This document shows positions 18,981 through 27,506 of a DNA stretch of 42,457 nucleotides, one piece after another (within the stretch, counting starts at the first letter, position 1; every line of letters starts with the position of its first letter). This stretch comes from Gemmiger formicilis. GTDB taxonomy: Bacteria > Bacillota > Clostridia > Oscillospirales > Ruminococcaceae. The stretch spans positions 1-42,457 of the forward strand of contig NZ_JACJJP010000029.1 of the NCBI RefSeq assembly GCF_016900095.1, read 5' to 3'. The notes under the pieces were generated by a model, which was given only the letters and a program-made list of their open reading frames with translations, was not told the origin of the DNA and did no database searches. A program made the translations under genes and the position numbers.

Positions 18981-19739
18981 TCAGCCGAAACGGCCGGAAA
19001 TGTAATCTTCGGTGCGCTTGTCCACGGGCGTGGCAAAGACCTGCTCGGTGGGGCCCATCTCCACCAGTTCACCCAGCAGGAAGAAGGCCGTCTTGTCCGA
19101 GATACGGGCCGCCTGCTGCATGTTGTGGGTGACGATGATGATGGTGTAGTCCTTTTTCAGGTCCATGGCCAGCTCCTCCACCTTGGAAGTGGAGATGGGG
19201 TCCAGGGCGCTGGTGGGTTCGTCCATCAGCAGCACTTCGGGCTCCACGGCCAGGGCGCGGGCGATGCACAGACGCTGCTGCTGGCCGCCGGACATGCCCA
19301 GAGCGCTCTTGTTCAGGCGGTCCTTGACTTCATCCCAGATGGCAGCGCCCCGCAGGCTCTTTTCCACGATCTCGTCCAGCTGGGCCTTGCTGCGCACACC
19401 GTGGGTGCGGGGGCCGTAGGCGATGTTGTCGTAGATGCTCATGGGGAAGGGGTTGGGCTTCTGGAAGACCATGCCCACCCGCTTGCGCAGCACGTTCACG
19501 TCCATCTTGTCCTTGTAGATGTCCACGCCGTCCAGTTTGATGTCACCGGAGATGCGGCAGCCTTCCACCAGGTCGTTCATCCGGTTCAGGCTTTTCAGGA
19601 AGGTGGACTTGCCGCAGCCGGAAGGGCCGATGAAGGCGGTGATCTCTTTTTCGGGGATGGAAATATTGATGTTTTTCAGCGCATGGAAGTTTCCGTAGTA
19701 CAAATCCATGTTGGAGACTTCAAATTTATTCATCGTCAC
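18981..19739 (-). CDS. pstB: Phosphate ABC transporter ATPase PstB
   Basis: The 252-residue ABC ATPase has Walker [10 protein letters not shown] (38-46), a Q-loop in [15 protein letters not shown] (the PNPFP stretch is diagnostic for PstB), signature MSGGQQQRL, Walker [12 protein letters not shown] and a switch His in VTHNM. It powers phosphate import through PstC-PstA. The start is probably GTG 19739, which abuts the pstA stop and has AAAGGA 6 nt upstream; ATG 19733 is the in-frame alternative. Confidence 0.97.
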   Translation of the reverse strand: MTMNKFEVSNMDLYYGNFHALKNINISIPEKEITAFIGPSGCGKSTFLKSLNRMNDLVEGCRISGDIKLDGVDIYKDKMDVNVLRKRVGMVFQKPNPFPMSIYDNIAYGPRTHGVRSKAQLDEIVEKSLRGAAIWDEVKDRLNKSALGMSGGQQQRLCIARALAVEPEVLLMDEPTSALDPISTSKVEELAMDLKKDYTIIIVTHNMQQAARISDKTAFFLLGELVEMGPTEQVFATPVDKRTEDYISGRFG

Positions 19740-20660
19740 TCAGTTTCCTTTCGCAAGTTTGCTTGCCACAAAGCTGGACAGGGCGTTGATGACCAGCACC
19801 AGCACCAGCAGCACCACGGCGGTGCCGTAGGTTTCGCCCACATGCAGGCCTTCGTTGGACAGCATATACATATGCACGGCCAGGGTACGGGTGGAGCTGA
19901 ACACGCTGGTGGGGATGGCTGCCACGGTGCTGGCGGTGTAGATCAGGGCTGCGGTTTCGCCCACGATACGGCCCACGGCCAGGATGACGCCGGACAGGAT
20001 GCCGGGCATGGCGGAGGGCAGCACGATGCTGAAGACGGTGCGCAGCTTGCCGGCGCCCAGGCCGAAGCTGCCTTCCCGGTAGGAATCGGGCACGGCCAGC
20101 AGGGCTTCCTCGGTGGTGCGCATGATGACCGGCAGCACCATGATGGACAGGGTGAAGGCGCCGGCGATGAGGGAGTAGCCCCATTTGAGCTGGGTGACAA
20201 AGAACAGCATGCCGAACAGGCCGTAGACGATGGAGGGAATGCCCTGCAAAGTCTCGGTGGTCAGGCGGACGAGCTTGACCAGTTTATTGCCGCGCTTGGC
20301 GTACTCCACCAGCCAGACAGCGGCGAAGATGCCCAGGGGGGTGGCGATGAGCAGGGAGAAGGCAGTCATCAGGATGGTGTTGATGAGCGCCGGGGTGAGA
20401 GAGACGTTTTCGGAGTTGTACTCCCAGGCAAAGAGGCTGGGCTTGAGGTTGGGAATGCCCATGACCAGAATATAGCCGATGAGGAAAATCAGAACGGCCA
20501 CGGTGACCAGGGCGGCCAGGCGGACCAGCCACCGCATGACCAGGGCCCAGACGCGGGCGGCGGTGCGGTTTTCACAGTTTTTGGCCGGGGGTACCAGCTG
20601 GGCGCGGGACGCGCTGTATTCGCCGGGATTGGCGCCGGTCGTAATGGTGGACTCAGGCAT
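19740..20660 (-). CDS. pstA: Phosphate ABC transporter permease PstA
   Basis: The 306-residue protein has six hydrophobic helices. The transporter coupling region LLAVPDSYREGSFGLGAGKLRTVFSIVLP is the EAA-like loop of PstA, and IVYGLFGMLFF and VGRIVGETAALIYTA are family hallmarks. It forms the membrane channel with PstC. Its ATG overlaps the last 8 nt of pstC, so translation is coupled. The hydrophilic N-terminal tail of about 40 residues is longer than the family minimum. Confidence 0.95.
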   Translation of the reverse strand: MPESTITTGANPGEYSASRAQLVPPAKNCENRTAARVWALVMRWLVRLAALVTVAVLIFLIGYILVMGIPNLKPSLFAWEYNSENVSLTPALINTILMTAFSLLIATPLGIFAAVWLVEYAKRGNKLVKLVRLTTETLQGIPSIVYGLFGMLFFVTQLKWGYSLIAGAFTLSIMVLPVIMRTTEEALLAVPDSYREGSFGLGAGKLRTVFSIVLPSAMPGILSGVILAVGRIVGETAALIYTASTVAAIPTSVFSSTRTLAVHMYMLSNEGLHVGETYGTAVVLLVLVLVINALSSFVASKLAKGN

Positions 20661-21555
20661 TTTTCTCCCTCTCCTTCACAAGACTGAAGCTCACGTTGAT
20701 GAGCAGAATGAATACGAACAACACAACGCCGGTGGCAATCAGGGCTTCCCGGTGCAGGTCGGCGGCATAGCCCATCTCGATGACGATGTTACTCGTCATG
20801 GTGCGCAGGCCCTGGAACAGCCCCTGGGGCATCCAGGTCTGGTTGCCGGCCACCATGACCACGGCCATGGTTTCGCCGATGGCGCGGCCGATGCCCAGGA
20901 TCACCGCCGACAGCACGCCGCTCTTGGCGGCGGGCAGCACGGTGAAGAAGACGCTGCGTTCATGGGTGGCGCCCAGGGCCAGGCTTCCTTCGTAGTAGCT
21001 CTGGGGCACGGCATCCAGGCTGGTCTTGCTCACCGTGATGATGGTGGGCAGGATCATGATGCCCAGCAGCAGGCTGGCGGTGAACAGGCTCATGCCCTTG
21101 CCGTTGGTGATGTGCAGGGTCTTGCGGACGAAGTCGGTTTTCAGCACTGCCTGAATGCCCGGTACCAGCACCACCATGCCGAAGAAGCCGTACACCACCG
21201 AGGGGATGCCGGCCAGCAGCTGAACGGCGGGCAGCAGCACCTTGTTGATGCGCTTGGAGGCGAACCGGCTCATGTAGATGGCGGTGAGCAGGCCGATGGG
21301 CACGCCCACGATGATGGCCCCGGCGGTGACGTAGATGCTGCCCAGGATCATGGGCAGGATGCCGTAGATGTCGTTGCCCGGCTTCCAGGTGGTGCCCAGA
21401 AGGAACTTCAAGGGTCCGATCTTGAAGAGGGTGGGCAGGCCGTTGGCAAACAGAAAGACGCAGATGAGTCCCACCGCCAAAATCGAAATGCAGGCGCAGG
21501 CGGTGAACACCCACTTCATCACCACTTCTTTTGTGTTGGCTACTCTCGTACTCAT
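20653..21555 (-). CDS. pstC: Phosphate ABC transporter permease PstC
   Basis: The 300-residue protein has six hydrophobic helices and the PstC-type segments AGIPSVVYGFFGM, the coupling loop LDAVPQSYYEGSLALGATHERSVFFTVLP and GIGRAIGETMAVVMVAGN. It pairs with PstA. I chose ATG 21555 (MSTRVANTKEV) with AGGA upstream over a start 13 codons earlier. A hairpin in the 126-bp gap after pstS probably lowers its expression relative to the binding protein. Confidence 0.95.
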   Translation of the reverse strand: MSTRVANTKEVVMKWVFTACACISILAVGLICVFLFANGLPTLFKIGPLKFLLGTTWKPGNDIYGILPMILGSIYVTAGAIIVGVPIGLLTAIYMSRFASKRINKVLLPAVQLLAGIPSVVYGFFGMVVLVPGIQAVLKTDFVRKTLHITNGKGMSLFTASLLLGIMILPTIITVSKTSLDAVPQSYYEGSLALGATHERSVFFTVLPAAKSGVLSAVILGIGRAIGETMAVVMVAGNQTWMPQGLFQGLRTMTSNIVIEMGYAADLHREALIATGVVLFVFILLINVSFSLVKEREKNA

Positions 21556-21623
21556 TTTCCTATACTCCAATCCTGTTTGGGGGCGGACCCTCAAGGGCCC
21601 GTCAAAGGGTTCACGTTTCTACC

Positions 21624-21663
21624 AAAAGAATGGCCGCTGCTTGATGGGCGGCAACGGCCATTC
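21624..21663 (-). terminator. Intercistronic hairpin between pstS and pstC
   Basis: On the minus strand GAATGGCCG and CGGCCATTC (21663-21655 and 21636-21628) form a 9-bp stem followed by TTTT (21627-21624). It looks like a partial terminator or mRNA stabiliser allowing more PstS than PstCAB, a common arrangement in ABC operons. Confidence 0.65.
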
Positions 21664-21681
21664 GCTTTTACAAGGTTTTGG

Positions 21682-22656
21682 TTACTGGATGGCGTCCCAG
21701 GTGGTGGTCTCACCGGTGTAGATGCTCTTGATCTGGTCGGTGGTCAGGTCCTCGATGGGGTTGGCGGGGTTGACAACCACCGCGATGCCGTCCAGGGCCA
21801 ACACGGTGGCCTTGGCGCCGGATTCCACTTCGGAATCCTTCAGTTCACGGGAAGCCATGCCGATGGTGTAGGTGCCGTCCAGAGCGCCGGAGACGCCGAC
21901 GGTGGAGTCGGTGGTCAGCAGTTCCAGGCTGGCGTTGGGGTTCACGCCCTCATAGGCTTCGATGAGCTTTTCCATCAGGGGGCTGACGGAGGAAGAACCG
22001 CCCACGGTGATGCTGCCGGAAGGCTGGGTGCCTTCGAAAGCGGCGGCGCCGTCGGCGCCGATATAGCCATCCTCGGTGGCAATGGCCTGACCGTCGGCGC
22101 TCATGCAGAAGTTGATGAAGTCAACGGCCACGGGGTCGGTGGCATCGCCGTTGGTGACGATGTTGAAGGGACGGGCCAGGGTGTAGGTGCCGTCCTTGAC
22201 GGTGTCGGCGGAAGCGGCCACGCCGCCCACGGTGACAGCCTTGACGGTGTCGTTCAGGCTGCCCAGGCTGATGTAGCCGATGGCGGTTTCATCGTTGGCC
22301 ACGGTGGTCATGACACCGTTGGTGGAGTTCTGAGTGGCGGCGCCGGGGGTGGTGTTGTCCACCTTTTCGCCGGCATCGTTCTTCTCTTCCACGCCGGTCA
22401 GCTCGATGAAGGCGCCGCGGGTGCCGGAACCTTCCTCACGGGTGATAACGGTGATGGCCTGGGTATTGTCGAAATCGCTGGCAGCGGCTTCTTCACCGGC
22501 GGCTTCGGAGGTAGCGGAGCTGCTCTCGGAAGCGGTGCTCTCGGAAGCGGTGCTCTCGGAGGCGGTGCTCTCGGAAGTGGTGGAAGCGGTGTTGCCGCAG
22601 GCGGCCAGGCTCAGGGCCATGGCGGCGGCGCAAACCAAAGCAATCTTACGTTTCAT
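21682..22656 (-). CDS. pstS: Phosphate-binding lipoprotein PstS, circularly permuted
   Basis: The 324-residue protein starts with a lipoprotein signal (LAAC, lipid Cys20) and a Ser/Thr/Glu linker with TASES repeats to about residue 60. Family motifs then appear in swapped order. First comes VITREEGSGTRGAF (70-83), STNGVMTTVA, AIGYISLGSL and ARPFNIVT. Then comes GSITVGGSSSVSPLMEKL (214-231), IGMASRELKDSE, LDGIAVVVNP and IYTGETTTW to the end. In classical PstS the GSSSV lobe is N-terminal and the TREEGSGTRGAF lobe follows the TW segment. Both phosphate-contact loops are present, so binding should be kept. I recall similar proteins in other Clostridia, so this is probably a lineage variant. ATG 22656 has GGGAG upstream. 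Confidence 0.92.
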   Translation of the reverse strand: MKRKIALVCAAAMALSLAACGNTASTTSESTASESTASESTASESSSATSEAAGEEAAASDFDNTQAITVITREEGSGTRGAFIELTGVEEKNDAGEKVDNTTPGAATQNSTNGVMTTVANDETAIGYISLGSLNDTVKAVTVGGVAASADTVKDGTYTLARPFNIVTNGDATDPVAVDFINFCMSADGQAIATEDGYIGADGAAAFEGTQPSGSITVGGSSSVSPLMEKLIEAYEGVNPNASLELLTTDSTVGVSGALDGTYTIGMASRELKDSEVESGAKATVLALDGIAVVVNPANPIEDLTTDQIKSIYTGETTTWDAIQ

Positions 22657-22766
22657 AACTGTCTTTCTTCTCCCTTTTTGCTCAATTTTCATGTAGCAAA
22701 GTATCCGCTGCGGGTTTCTTTCCAACCGTCCCGCTGCGGCGTGCCCGTCCTTCCGGGCGCAAGGGT

Positions 22767-22834
22767 ATTGTAGCAAAACCGGGGCCCGGGTTTCGACCAT
22801 GACGCCGTACAATCGGCGTAAAATTTCGGTCAAA
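22767..22834 (-). promoter_or_regulatory. pstS promoter with Pho-box-like array
   Basis: Minus-strand 7-mers TTTGACC (from 22834), TTTTACG (from 22823) and TTGTACG (from 22812) are spaced exactly 11 bp apart. They end 33 bp before a TACAAT -10 box (22772-22767). No acceptable -35 lies 17 bp upstream of the -10, as expected for an activator-dependent promoter. Further TTTTACR copies occur upstream (22874-22868 and 22865-22859) but out of this phase. PhoP/PhoB-type regulators bind direct repeats in 11-bp phase, and the phoP-like gene is nearby. Confidence 0.7.
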
Positions 22835-22926
22835 TGGGGCGGCGAAATGAAAAGGAATTGTAAAATTCGTAAAAAAACGGGCAAGATTTTCACCAAAAAT
22901 GCCCAAAAAGTGCCTTTGCAGGCCGG

Positions 22927-22994
22927 TTTTACACAAATTTTACAAACACTTTACCGTCTCTTGCTACCGCATCTGTACGCAGCACCGTTATAAT
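22927..22994 (+). promoter_or_regulatory. nptA promoter with Pho-box-like array
   Basis: TTTTACA (22927-22933), TTTTACA (22938-22944) and CTTTACC (22949-22955) form three 7-mers in exact 11-bp phase, ending 33 bp before TATAAT (22989-22994). The -35 position is poor (ACCGCA). The geometry is the same as at the divergent pstS promoter. Together with its leader this explains most of the 425-bp gap 22657-23081; the remaining AT-rich centre shows nothing else I can name. Confidence 0.75.
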
Positions 22995-23009
22995 AAGAAA
23001 TGGTATAGC

Positions 23010-23043
23010 GCTGCTTAGGGCAGCACGGAGCCCAAAGGCTCCG
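23010..23043 (+). other. Two small hairpins in the nptA leader
   Basis: The predicted leader starts near 23001. It can form GCTGC/GCAGC (23010-23014 with 23020-23024) and CGGAGCC/GGCTCCG (23026-23032 with 23037-23043, loop CAAA). They lie 38 bp before the start codon. They may stabilise the mRNA; no known riboswitch is recognised. Confidence 0.4.
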
Positions 23044-23081
23044 CAGAAAAGAAAAATAAGAGAACGGAAGGTTTTCCCAGT

Positions 23082-24854
23082 ATGAGCATTTTCAATGTGT
23101 TCAGTCTGATGGGCGGCATTGCCATGTTCCTGTACGGCATGGACATGATGGGCAAGGCCCTTGAACAGACCGCCGGCAACAAACTGCAGGGCATCCTGAG
23201 CAAGATGACCTCCTCCCCCATCAAAGGCCTGCTGCTGGGCCTGGTGGTCACCGCGGTGATCCAGTCCAGCGGCGCCACCACCGTCATGGCCGTGGGCTTT
23301 GTCAACTCCGGCCTGATGCAGCTGCACCAGGCCATCGGCGTCATCATGGGCGCCAACATCGGCACCACCGTCACCGGATGGCTTCTGTCCCTGTCCGGTC
23401 TGGAAGGGGACAACTTCGTCACCCAGATGCTCAACCCCAATGCCTGGAGCCCCATCCTGGGCTTCATCGGCATCTGGATGTACATGCTGGGCAAGGACCG
23501 CAAGCGCGGCGTGGGCAAGATCATGATGGGCTTTGCCATCCTGATGGCCGGCATGAACACCATGTCCACCTCCATGAGCCCCCTGGCCGGGGAGGAATGG
23601 TTCATGGACATGTTCCTGGCCTTCTCCAACCCGCTGTTCGGCGTGGTGGCCGGCGCGGTGCTCACCGCCATCCTGCAGTCCTCCTCCGCCGCGGTGGGCA
23701 TCCTGCAGGCACTGTCCTCCACCGGCGCGGTAACCTACAGCGCCGCCGTGCCCATCATCATGGGCCAGAACATCGGCACCACCGTCACCGCCCTGATCTC
23801 CTCCGCCGGTGCCAACAAGAACGCCAAGCGCACCGCCTTTGTGCACCTGTATTTCAACGTCATCGGCGCCGTCATCTTCCTGTGCGGGTTCTACGGCCTG
23901 CACGCGCTGCTGCAGTTCCCCTTCTTCAATGACCAGATCAACACCTTCGGCATTGCCATCGTGCACACCGTCTTCAACGTGGTGACCACCGCCATCCTGC
24001 TGCCCTTCAACCGGGTGCTGGAACGCCTGGCCATCATGACCGTGCCGGACAGCAAGTCCGACACCCCCGAACAGCATTCCCTGCTGGACGAGCGCCTGCT
24101 GTCCACCCCCTCGGTGGCGGTGAACCGCGCCATGCTCACCGGCGGCGATATGGCCGAAATCTGCCGGGTTTCCCTTCTGCAGGCCATGTCCATCACCCAC
24201 AAGTGGGACGACGCCCTGGCGGAAGAGATCCTGCACAAGGAAGACGCCGTGGACCACTACGAGGATGTGCTGGGCACCTACCTGGTCAAGCTGGGCAACA
24301 AGCATCTGTCCCGGGAGGATAACCGCACCGTCAACAAGCTTTTGCAGACCATCGGCGACTTTGAGCGTATCTCCGACCATGCGGTGAACCTGCTGGAAGC
24401 CGCCAAGGAGATCAAGGAGAAGGACATCCGGTTCAGCAAGGAAGCCCTGAGCGACCTTTCGGTGCTGGAATCCGCTTTGCAGGACATCGTGAACCGCACG
24501 GTGGACGCCTACCAGCAGAATGACCTGTACGCCGCCGGCAAGATCGAACCCCTGGAAGAGGTGGTGGACGGGCTGGTGCGGGAGGTCAAGACCCGCCACA
24601 TCGCCCGCCTGCAGGCCGGCACCTGCACCATCGAGTACGGTTTTGTGCTGGATGACCTGCTCACCGACTACGAGCGCATTGCCGACCACTGCTCCAACAT
24701 TGCGGTGGCCATGATCGAGGTGGCGGAGGACAAGTTCGACACCCACGAGTACCTGAACAACATCAAAAACGGCTCCAGCGTGAAGTTTGAGGAGCGGTAC
24801 GAAAAGTACCGCGACCGCTACACCTTCCCGTCCGAAGCCGCATCCAACGGATAA
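23082..24854 (+). CDS. nptA: Na/Pi cotransporter with C-terminal PhoU domain
   Basis: The 590-residue protein has an N-terminal membrane part of about 330 residues with two inverted Na/Pi repeats, each carrying the QSS substrate motif (AVIQSSGATTVMAVGFVN and AILQSSSAAVGILQAL) and the GANIGTT/GQNIGTTVTA partner segments. Residues of about 350-560 form a PhoU-like helical domain (FERISDHAVNLLE, YERIADHCSNIAV). It imports or exports phosphate with sodium. It diverges from pstS, shares Pho-box-type control and is followed by phoP-phoR, so transport and sensing are grouped. ATG 23082 has GGAAGG upstream. Confidence 0.93.
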   Translation: MSIFNVFSLMGGIAMFLYGMDMMGKALEQTAGNKLQGILSKMTSSPIKGLLLGLVVTAVIQSSGATTVMAVGFVNSGLMQLHQAIGVIMGANIGTTVTGWLLSLSGLEGDNFVTQMLNPNAWSPILGFIGIWMYMLGKDRKRGVGKIMMGFAILMAGMNTMSTSMSPLAGEEWFMDMFLAFSNPLFGVVAGAVLTAILQSSSAAVGILQALSSTGAVTYSAAVPIIMGQNIGTTVTALISSAGANKNAKRTAFVHLYFNVIGAVIFLCGFYGLHALLQFPFFNDQINTFGIAIVHTVFNVVTTAILLPFNRVLERLAIMTVPDSKSDTPEQHSLLDERLLSTPSVAVNRAMLTGGDMAEICRVSLLQAMSITHKWDDALAEEILHKEDAVDHYEDVLGTYLVKLGNKHLSREDNRTVNKLLQTIGDFERISDHAVNLLEAAKEIKEKDIRFSKEALSDLSVLESALQDIVNRTVDAYQQNDLYAAGKIEPLEEVVDGLVREVKTRHIARLQAGTCTIEYGFVLDDLLTDYERIADHCSNIAVAMIEVAEDKFDTHEYLNNIKNGSSVKFEERYEKYRDRYTFPSEAASNG

Positions 24855-24858
24855 ACCA

Positions 24859-24886
24859 GAAGCCCGCCGGTTTCGGCGGGCTTCTT
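24859..24886 (+). terminator. Terminator-like hairpin between nptA and the phoP-like gene
   Basis: GAAGCCCGCC and GGCGGGCTTC (24859-24868 with 24875-24884) form a perfect 10-bp stem with loop GGTTTC. Only TT follows before GACG, so termination is likely partial. No separate promoter is seen before the regulator gene, suggesting read-through from nptA. Confidence 0.6.
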
Positions 24887-24905
24887 GACGCAAGGAGTGT
24901 TATGC

Positions 24906-25607
24906 ATGATTTACATTGTGGAGGATGACGCCAGCATCCGGGAACTGGAGCAGTACGCCCTGCAGACCAATTCCTACACCGCCAAGGGCTTTGCGGACGG
25001 GGCCAGTTTCTGGGCTGCCGTGTACGAGGCAGTGCCCGACCTGGTGATTCTGGACGTGATGCTGCCCGACGAGGACGGCTACCAGATCCTGGGCAAGCTG
25101 CGGGAGAACGCCGCCACCCGAAACGTGCCGGTGATCATGGTCACCGCCAAGACCAGCGAGATCGACGTGGTGAAGGGGCTGGACAAGGGCGCCGACGACT
25201 ATCTGTGCAAGCCCTTTGGCATCATGGAGTTCATCAGCCGGGTGAAGGCGGTGCTGCGCCGGGCCCAGAGCACCGCGGTCACCCCGCCGTCCTCCCTGCG
25301 GTTCGGCACCATCGCCCTGGACGACCTGACCCGCACGGTGACGGTGGAGGGCGAGCCGGTGGAACTGACCTTCAAGGAGTACGCCCTGCTGCACTTCTTC
25401 CTGGAACATCCGGAGGAGGTGCTGGCCCGGGAACGGATCATGAAGGCGGTGTGGGACACCGACGACCTGCTGGAATCCCGCACCATCGACATGCATGTGC
25501 GGACCCTGCGCCAGAAACTGGGCGATGCGGGCGAAGCCATCCGCACGGTGCGCAAGGTCGGCTACAAGCTCAGCGCCCGGGGCACGGAGAACAGCGATGA
25601 AACCTGA
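24906..25607 (+). CDS. PhoP/PhoB-type response regulator
   Basis: The 233-residue OmpR-family regulator has a receiver domain (acidic pair Asp7-Asp8, phospho-acceptor Asp50 in VILDVMLPDEDG, Lys in DDYLCKPF) and a winged-helix DNA-binding domain (ELTFKEYALLHFFLEHPEEV, VRTLRQKLG, IRTVRKVGYKL). In this setting it most likely controls the phosphate genes through the 11-bp phased boxes upstream. ATG 24906 has AAGGAG about 9 nt upstream. It overlaps the kinase gene by 11 nt. Confidence 0.92.
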   Translation: MIYIVEDDASIRELEQYALQTNSYTAKGFADGASFWAAVYEAVPDLVILDVMLPDEDGYQILGKLRENAATRNVPVIMVTAKTSEIDVVKGLDKGADDYLCKPFGIMEFISRVKAVLRRAQSTAVTPPSSLRFGTIALDDLTRTVTVEGEPVELTFKEYALLHFFLEHPEEVLARERIMKAVWDTDDLLESRTIDMHVRTLRQKLGDAGEAIRTVRKVGYKLSARGTENSDET

Positions 25608-26982
25608 GGAATCCCGCACGGCCCCCCGCAGCATGTCCCACCTGCTGCGCCTGGCCCTGATCCTGGTGGGGCTGGTGGCGGTGGTGCTCACCTCGGTGGG
25701 GGCGGCCTTTTTGTTCCACCGGGCTTTTGCCGCCCAGGTGGACCGGGACCTGGCCCGCACTGCCCGGGCCCTGGCCGCCGGGTATGAGGCGGACCCCGGG
25801 TACAGCGTGCTGGAAGAGGCGGTATCCGGCAGCACCCTGCGCCTGACCCTGGTGGACACCGACGGCACCGTGCTGTATGACACGGTGGAGCCCGCCGACC
25901 GGATGGAGAACCACGCCAGCCGACCGGAGATCGCCGCTGCCCGGCAGTCCGGGGAGGGGTCCAGCGTGCGCCAGAGTACCACCCTGGGACGGGAGGTGCA
26001 CTACTACGCCCTGCTGCTGCAAAGCGGCCAGGTGCTGCGCCTGGCCGAGGAGACCAGCACCATGTGGAGCCTGTACAACCAGGTTCTGCCCCTGCTGGGG
26101 GCGGGCTGCGTGCTGGTGGTGCTGGTGTCGGCCCTGCTGGCCGCCGCCATGACCCGCTGTCTGGTGCGGCCCATCACCCGCATGGCCGACCATCTGGACA
26201 CCATCGAGGCCAATGTGCCCTATGAGGAGCTCATTCCCCTGGCCCACACCATCCAGTCCGACCGCCGCCTGCGGGAGAACAACGAGACCATGCGCCGGGA
26301 GTTCACCGCCAACGTGAGCCACGAGCTCAAGACCCCCCTGACCAGCATTTCCGGCTATGCGGAGCTAATCGAGACCGGCATGGCCAAGCCGGAGGATGTG
26401 CCGGTGTTCGGCCAGCGCATTCACAAGGAGGCCGGGCGGATGATCCGGCTGGTGTCGGACATTCTGCAGCTCAGCGAGCTGGACGGCATGCACAGCGAGG
26501 GCTCTACCCTGTCCGAGCCGCTGCCGGTGGACCTGGCTTCGCTGCTGAAAGAGGTCAACGGCAACATGACCATGAACGCCCGCAAGGCTTACGTGACCCT
26601 GCAGTGTGACCCCGGCCCCGCCACCGTGCTGGGCAGCCGGGATCTGCTCACCGAGCTTGTCACCAACCTGTGCGACAACGCCATCCGCTACAACCGCCCC
26701 GGCGGCCATGTGACCCTGCGCAGCGGCACCGACGGCACCGGCGCCCCCTATGTGAGCGTGGAGGACAACGGCATCGGCATCCCCCAGGACGCCCAGAGCC
26801 GGGTGTTCGAGCGATTCTACCGGGTGGACAAGAGCCGGTCCAAGGCCACCGGCGGCACCGGTCTGGGCCTGGCCATCGTCAAGCACATCGCCGTGCTCCA
26901 CGGCGCCCGCATCGACCTGCGGTCCACCGTGGGCACCGGCACCACCATCCGGGTGACCTTCCCCGCCCCCAAAAACAAGTAA
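25597..26982 (+). CDS. PhoR-type sensor histidine kinase
   Basis: The 461-residue kinase has an N-terminal membrane helix (about 15-40) and an extracellular sensor of about 120 residues. A second helix (LLGAGCVLVVLVSALLAAAM) leads to a HAMP-like linker (VRPITRMADHLDTIE). The HisKA domain has His242 in NVSHELKTPL, and the HATPase domain has the N-box LCDNAIRYN, G1 VEDNGIGIP, F-box FERFYRVDKS and G2 GGTGLGLAIVKH. It phosphorylates the preceding regulator. ATG 25597 overlaps the regulator stop and has GGAG upstream. The sensor domain lacks a clear PAS signature. Confidence 0.92.
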   Translation: MKPEESRTAPRSMSHLLRLALILVGLVAVVLTSVGAAFLFHRAFAAQVDRDLARTARALAAGYEADPGYSVLEEAVSGSTLRLTLVDTDGTVLYDTVEPADRMENHASRPEIAAARQSGEGSSVRQSTTLGREVHYYALLLQSGQVLRLAEETSTMWSLYNQVLPLLGAGCVLVVLVSALLAAAMTRCLVRPITRMADHLDTIEANVPYEELIPLAHTIQSDRRLRENNETMRREFTANVSHELKTPLTSISGYAELIETGMAKPEDVPVFGQRIHKEAGRMIRLVSDILQLSELDGMHSEGSTLSEPLPVDLASLLKEVNGNMTMNARKAYVTLQCDPGPATVLGSRDLLTELVTNLCDNAIRYNRPGGHVTLRSGTDGTGAPYVSVEDNGIGIPQDAQSRVFERFYRVDKSRSKATGGTGLGLAIVKHIAVLHGARIDLRSTVGTGTTIRVTFPAPKNK

Positions 26983-26994
26983 CCCACACAAACA

Positions 26995-27045
26995 AGCCGC
27001 CCGCCGGCAAGCCTGTACAGGCACCGGCGGGCGGCTCTTTCTGTT
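26995..27045. terminator. Strong terminator between the phoR-like gene and ridA (convergent)
   Basis: AGCCGCCCGCCGG (26995-27007) pairs with CCGGCGGGCGGCT (27024-27036). The loop contains a second palindrome, GCCTGTACAGGC. It is followed by CTTTCTGTTGTGTTTT on the plus strand, and the T-rich complement on the other side could also serve ridA. Confidence 0.85.
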
Positions 27046-27061
27046 GTGTTTTCCCGGGGAA

Positions 27062-27442
27062 TCAGAGCACGGCCACGCACTCGATCTCCACCAGGGCGCC
27101 CTTGGGCAGGGCCCCCACCTGGAAGGCCGCCCGGGCCGGGAAGGGTTCGGTGAAGGCCTCGGCGTAGACTTCATTCATGGCGGCGAAGTCCCCGATGTCC
27201 TGCAGCATGACGGTGGTCTTGACCACATGGGACAGGTCGGTGCCCGCCTCCTTCAGGATGTTGCCCAGGTTTTTCAGGCACTGGCGGGTCTGGGTGCGGA
27301 TGTCCTCCCCGGCAAAGGCACCGGTGGCAGGGTCGATGGGAATCTGGCCGGAGACGTAGACGGTATCCCCCGCCTTGATGGCCTGGGAATAGGGGCCGAT
27401 GGCGGCGGGAGCGTTGGGGGTGTGGATGGCGATGCGTTCCAT
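27062..27442 (-). CDS. RidA family enamine/imine deaminase
   Basis: The 126-residue protein matches RidA (YjgF/UK114) across its length: [26 protein letters not shown] at the start, [24 protein letters not shown] in the middle and the signature [20 protein letters not shown] with the substrate-binding Arg. RidA hydrolyses reactive enamines such as 2-aminoacrylate made by PLP enzymes. It acts as a cytosolic trimer. ATG 27442 has AAGGAA upstream and the gene has its own promoter. Confidence 0.95.
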   Translation of the reverse strand: MERIAIHTPNAPAAIGPYSQAIKAGDTVYVSGQIPIDPATGAFAGEDIRTQTRQCLKNLGNILKEAGTDLSHVVKTTVMLQDIGDFAAMNEVYAEAFTEPFPARAAFQVGALPKGALVEIECVAVL

Positions 27443-27471
27443 AACAGTTCCTTCTTTCCTGGTTTTTCTTC

Positions 27472-27501
27472 AGTATACCAGGCTGGAGCATTCCTTGGCA
27501 A
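27472..27501 (-). promoter_or_regulatory. Promoter of the ridA-like gene
   Basis: Minus-strand TTGCCA (27501-27496), an 18-bp spacer and TATACT (27477-27472) lie 29 bp upstream of the start codon, just past the ZIP transporter stop. Confidence 0.7.
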
Positions 27502-27506
27502 GGGGG

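Noticed and set aside
17066-22773. Long plus-strand frames (575-764 codons) opposite the pst, phoU and HD-GYP genes
   Set aside because: Typical high-GC antisense shadows rich in Gly, His and Gln; the minus strand holds clear family members.
22929-24893. A 654-codon minus-strand frame opposite nptA
   Set aside because: It is an antisense shadow; nptA has all Na/Pi and PhoU motifs on the plus strand.
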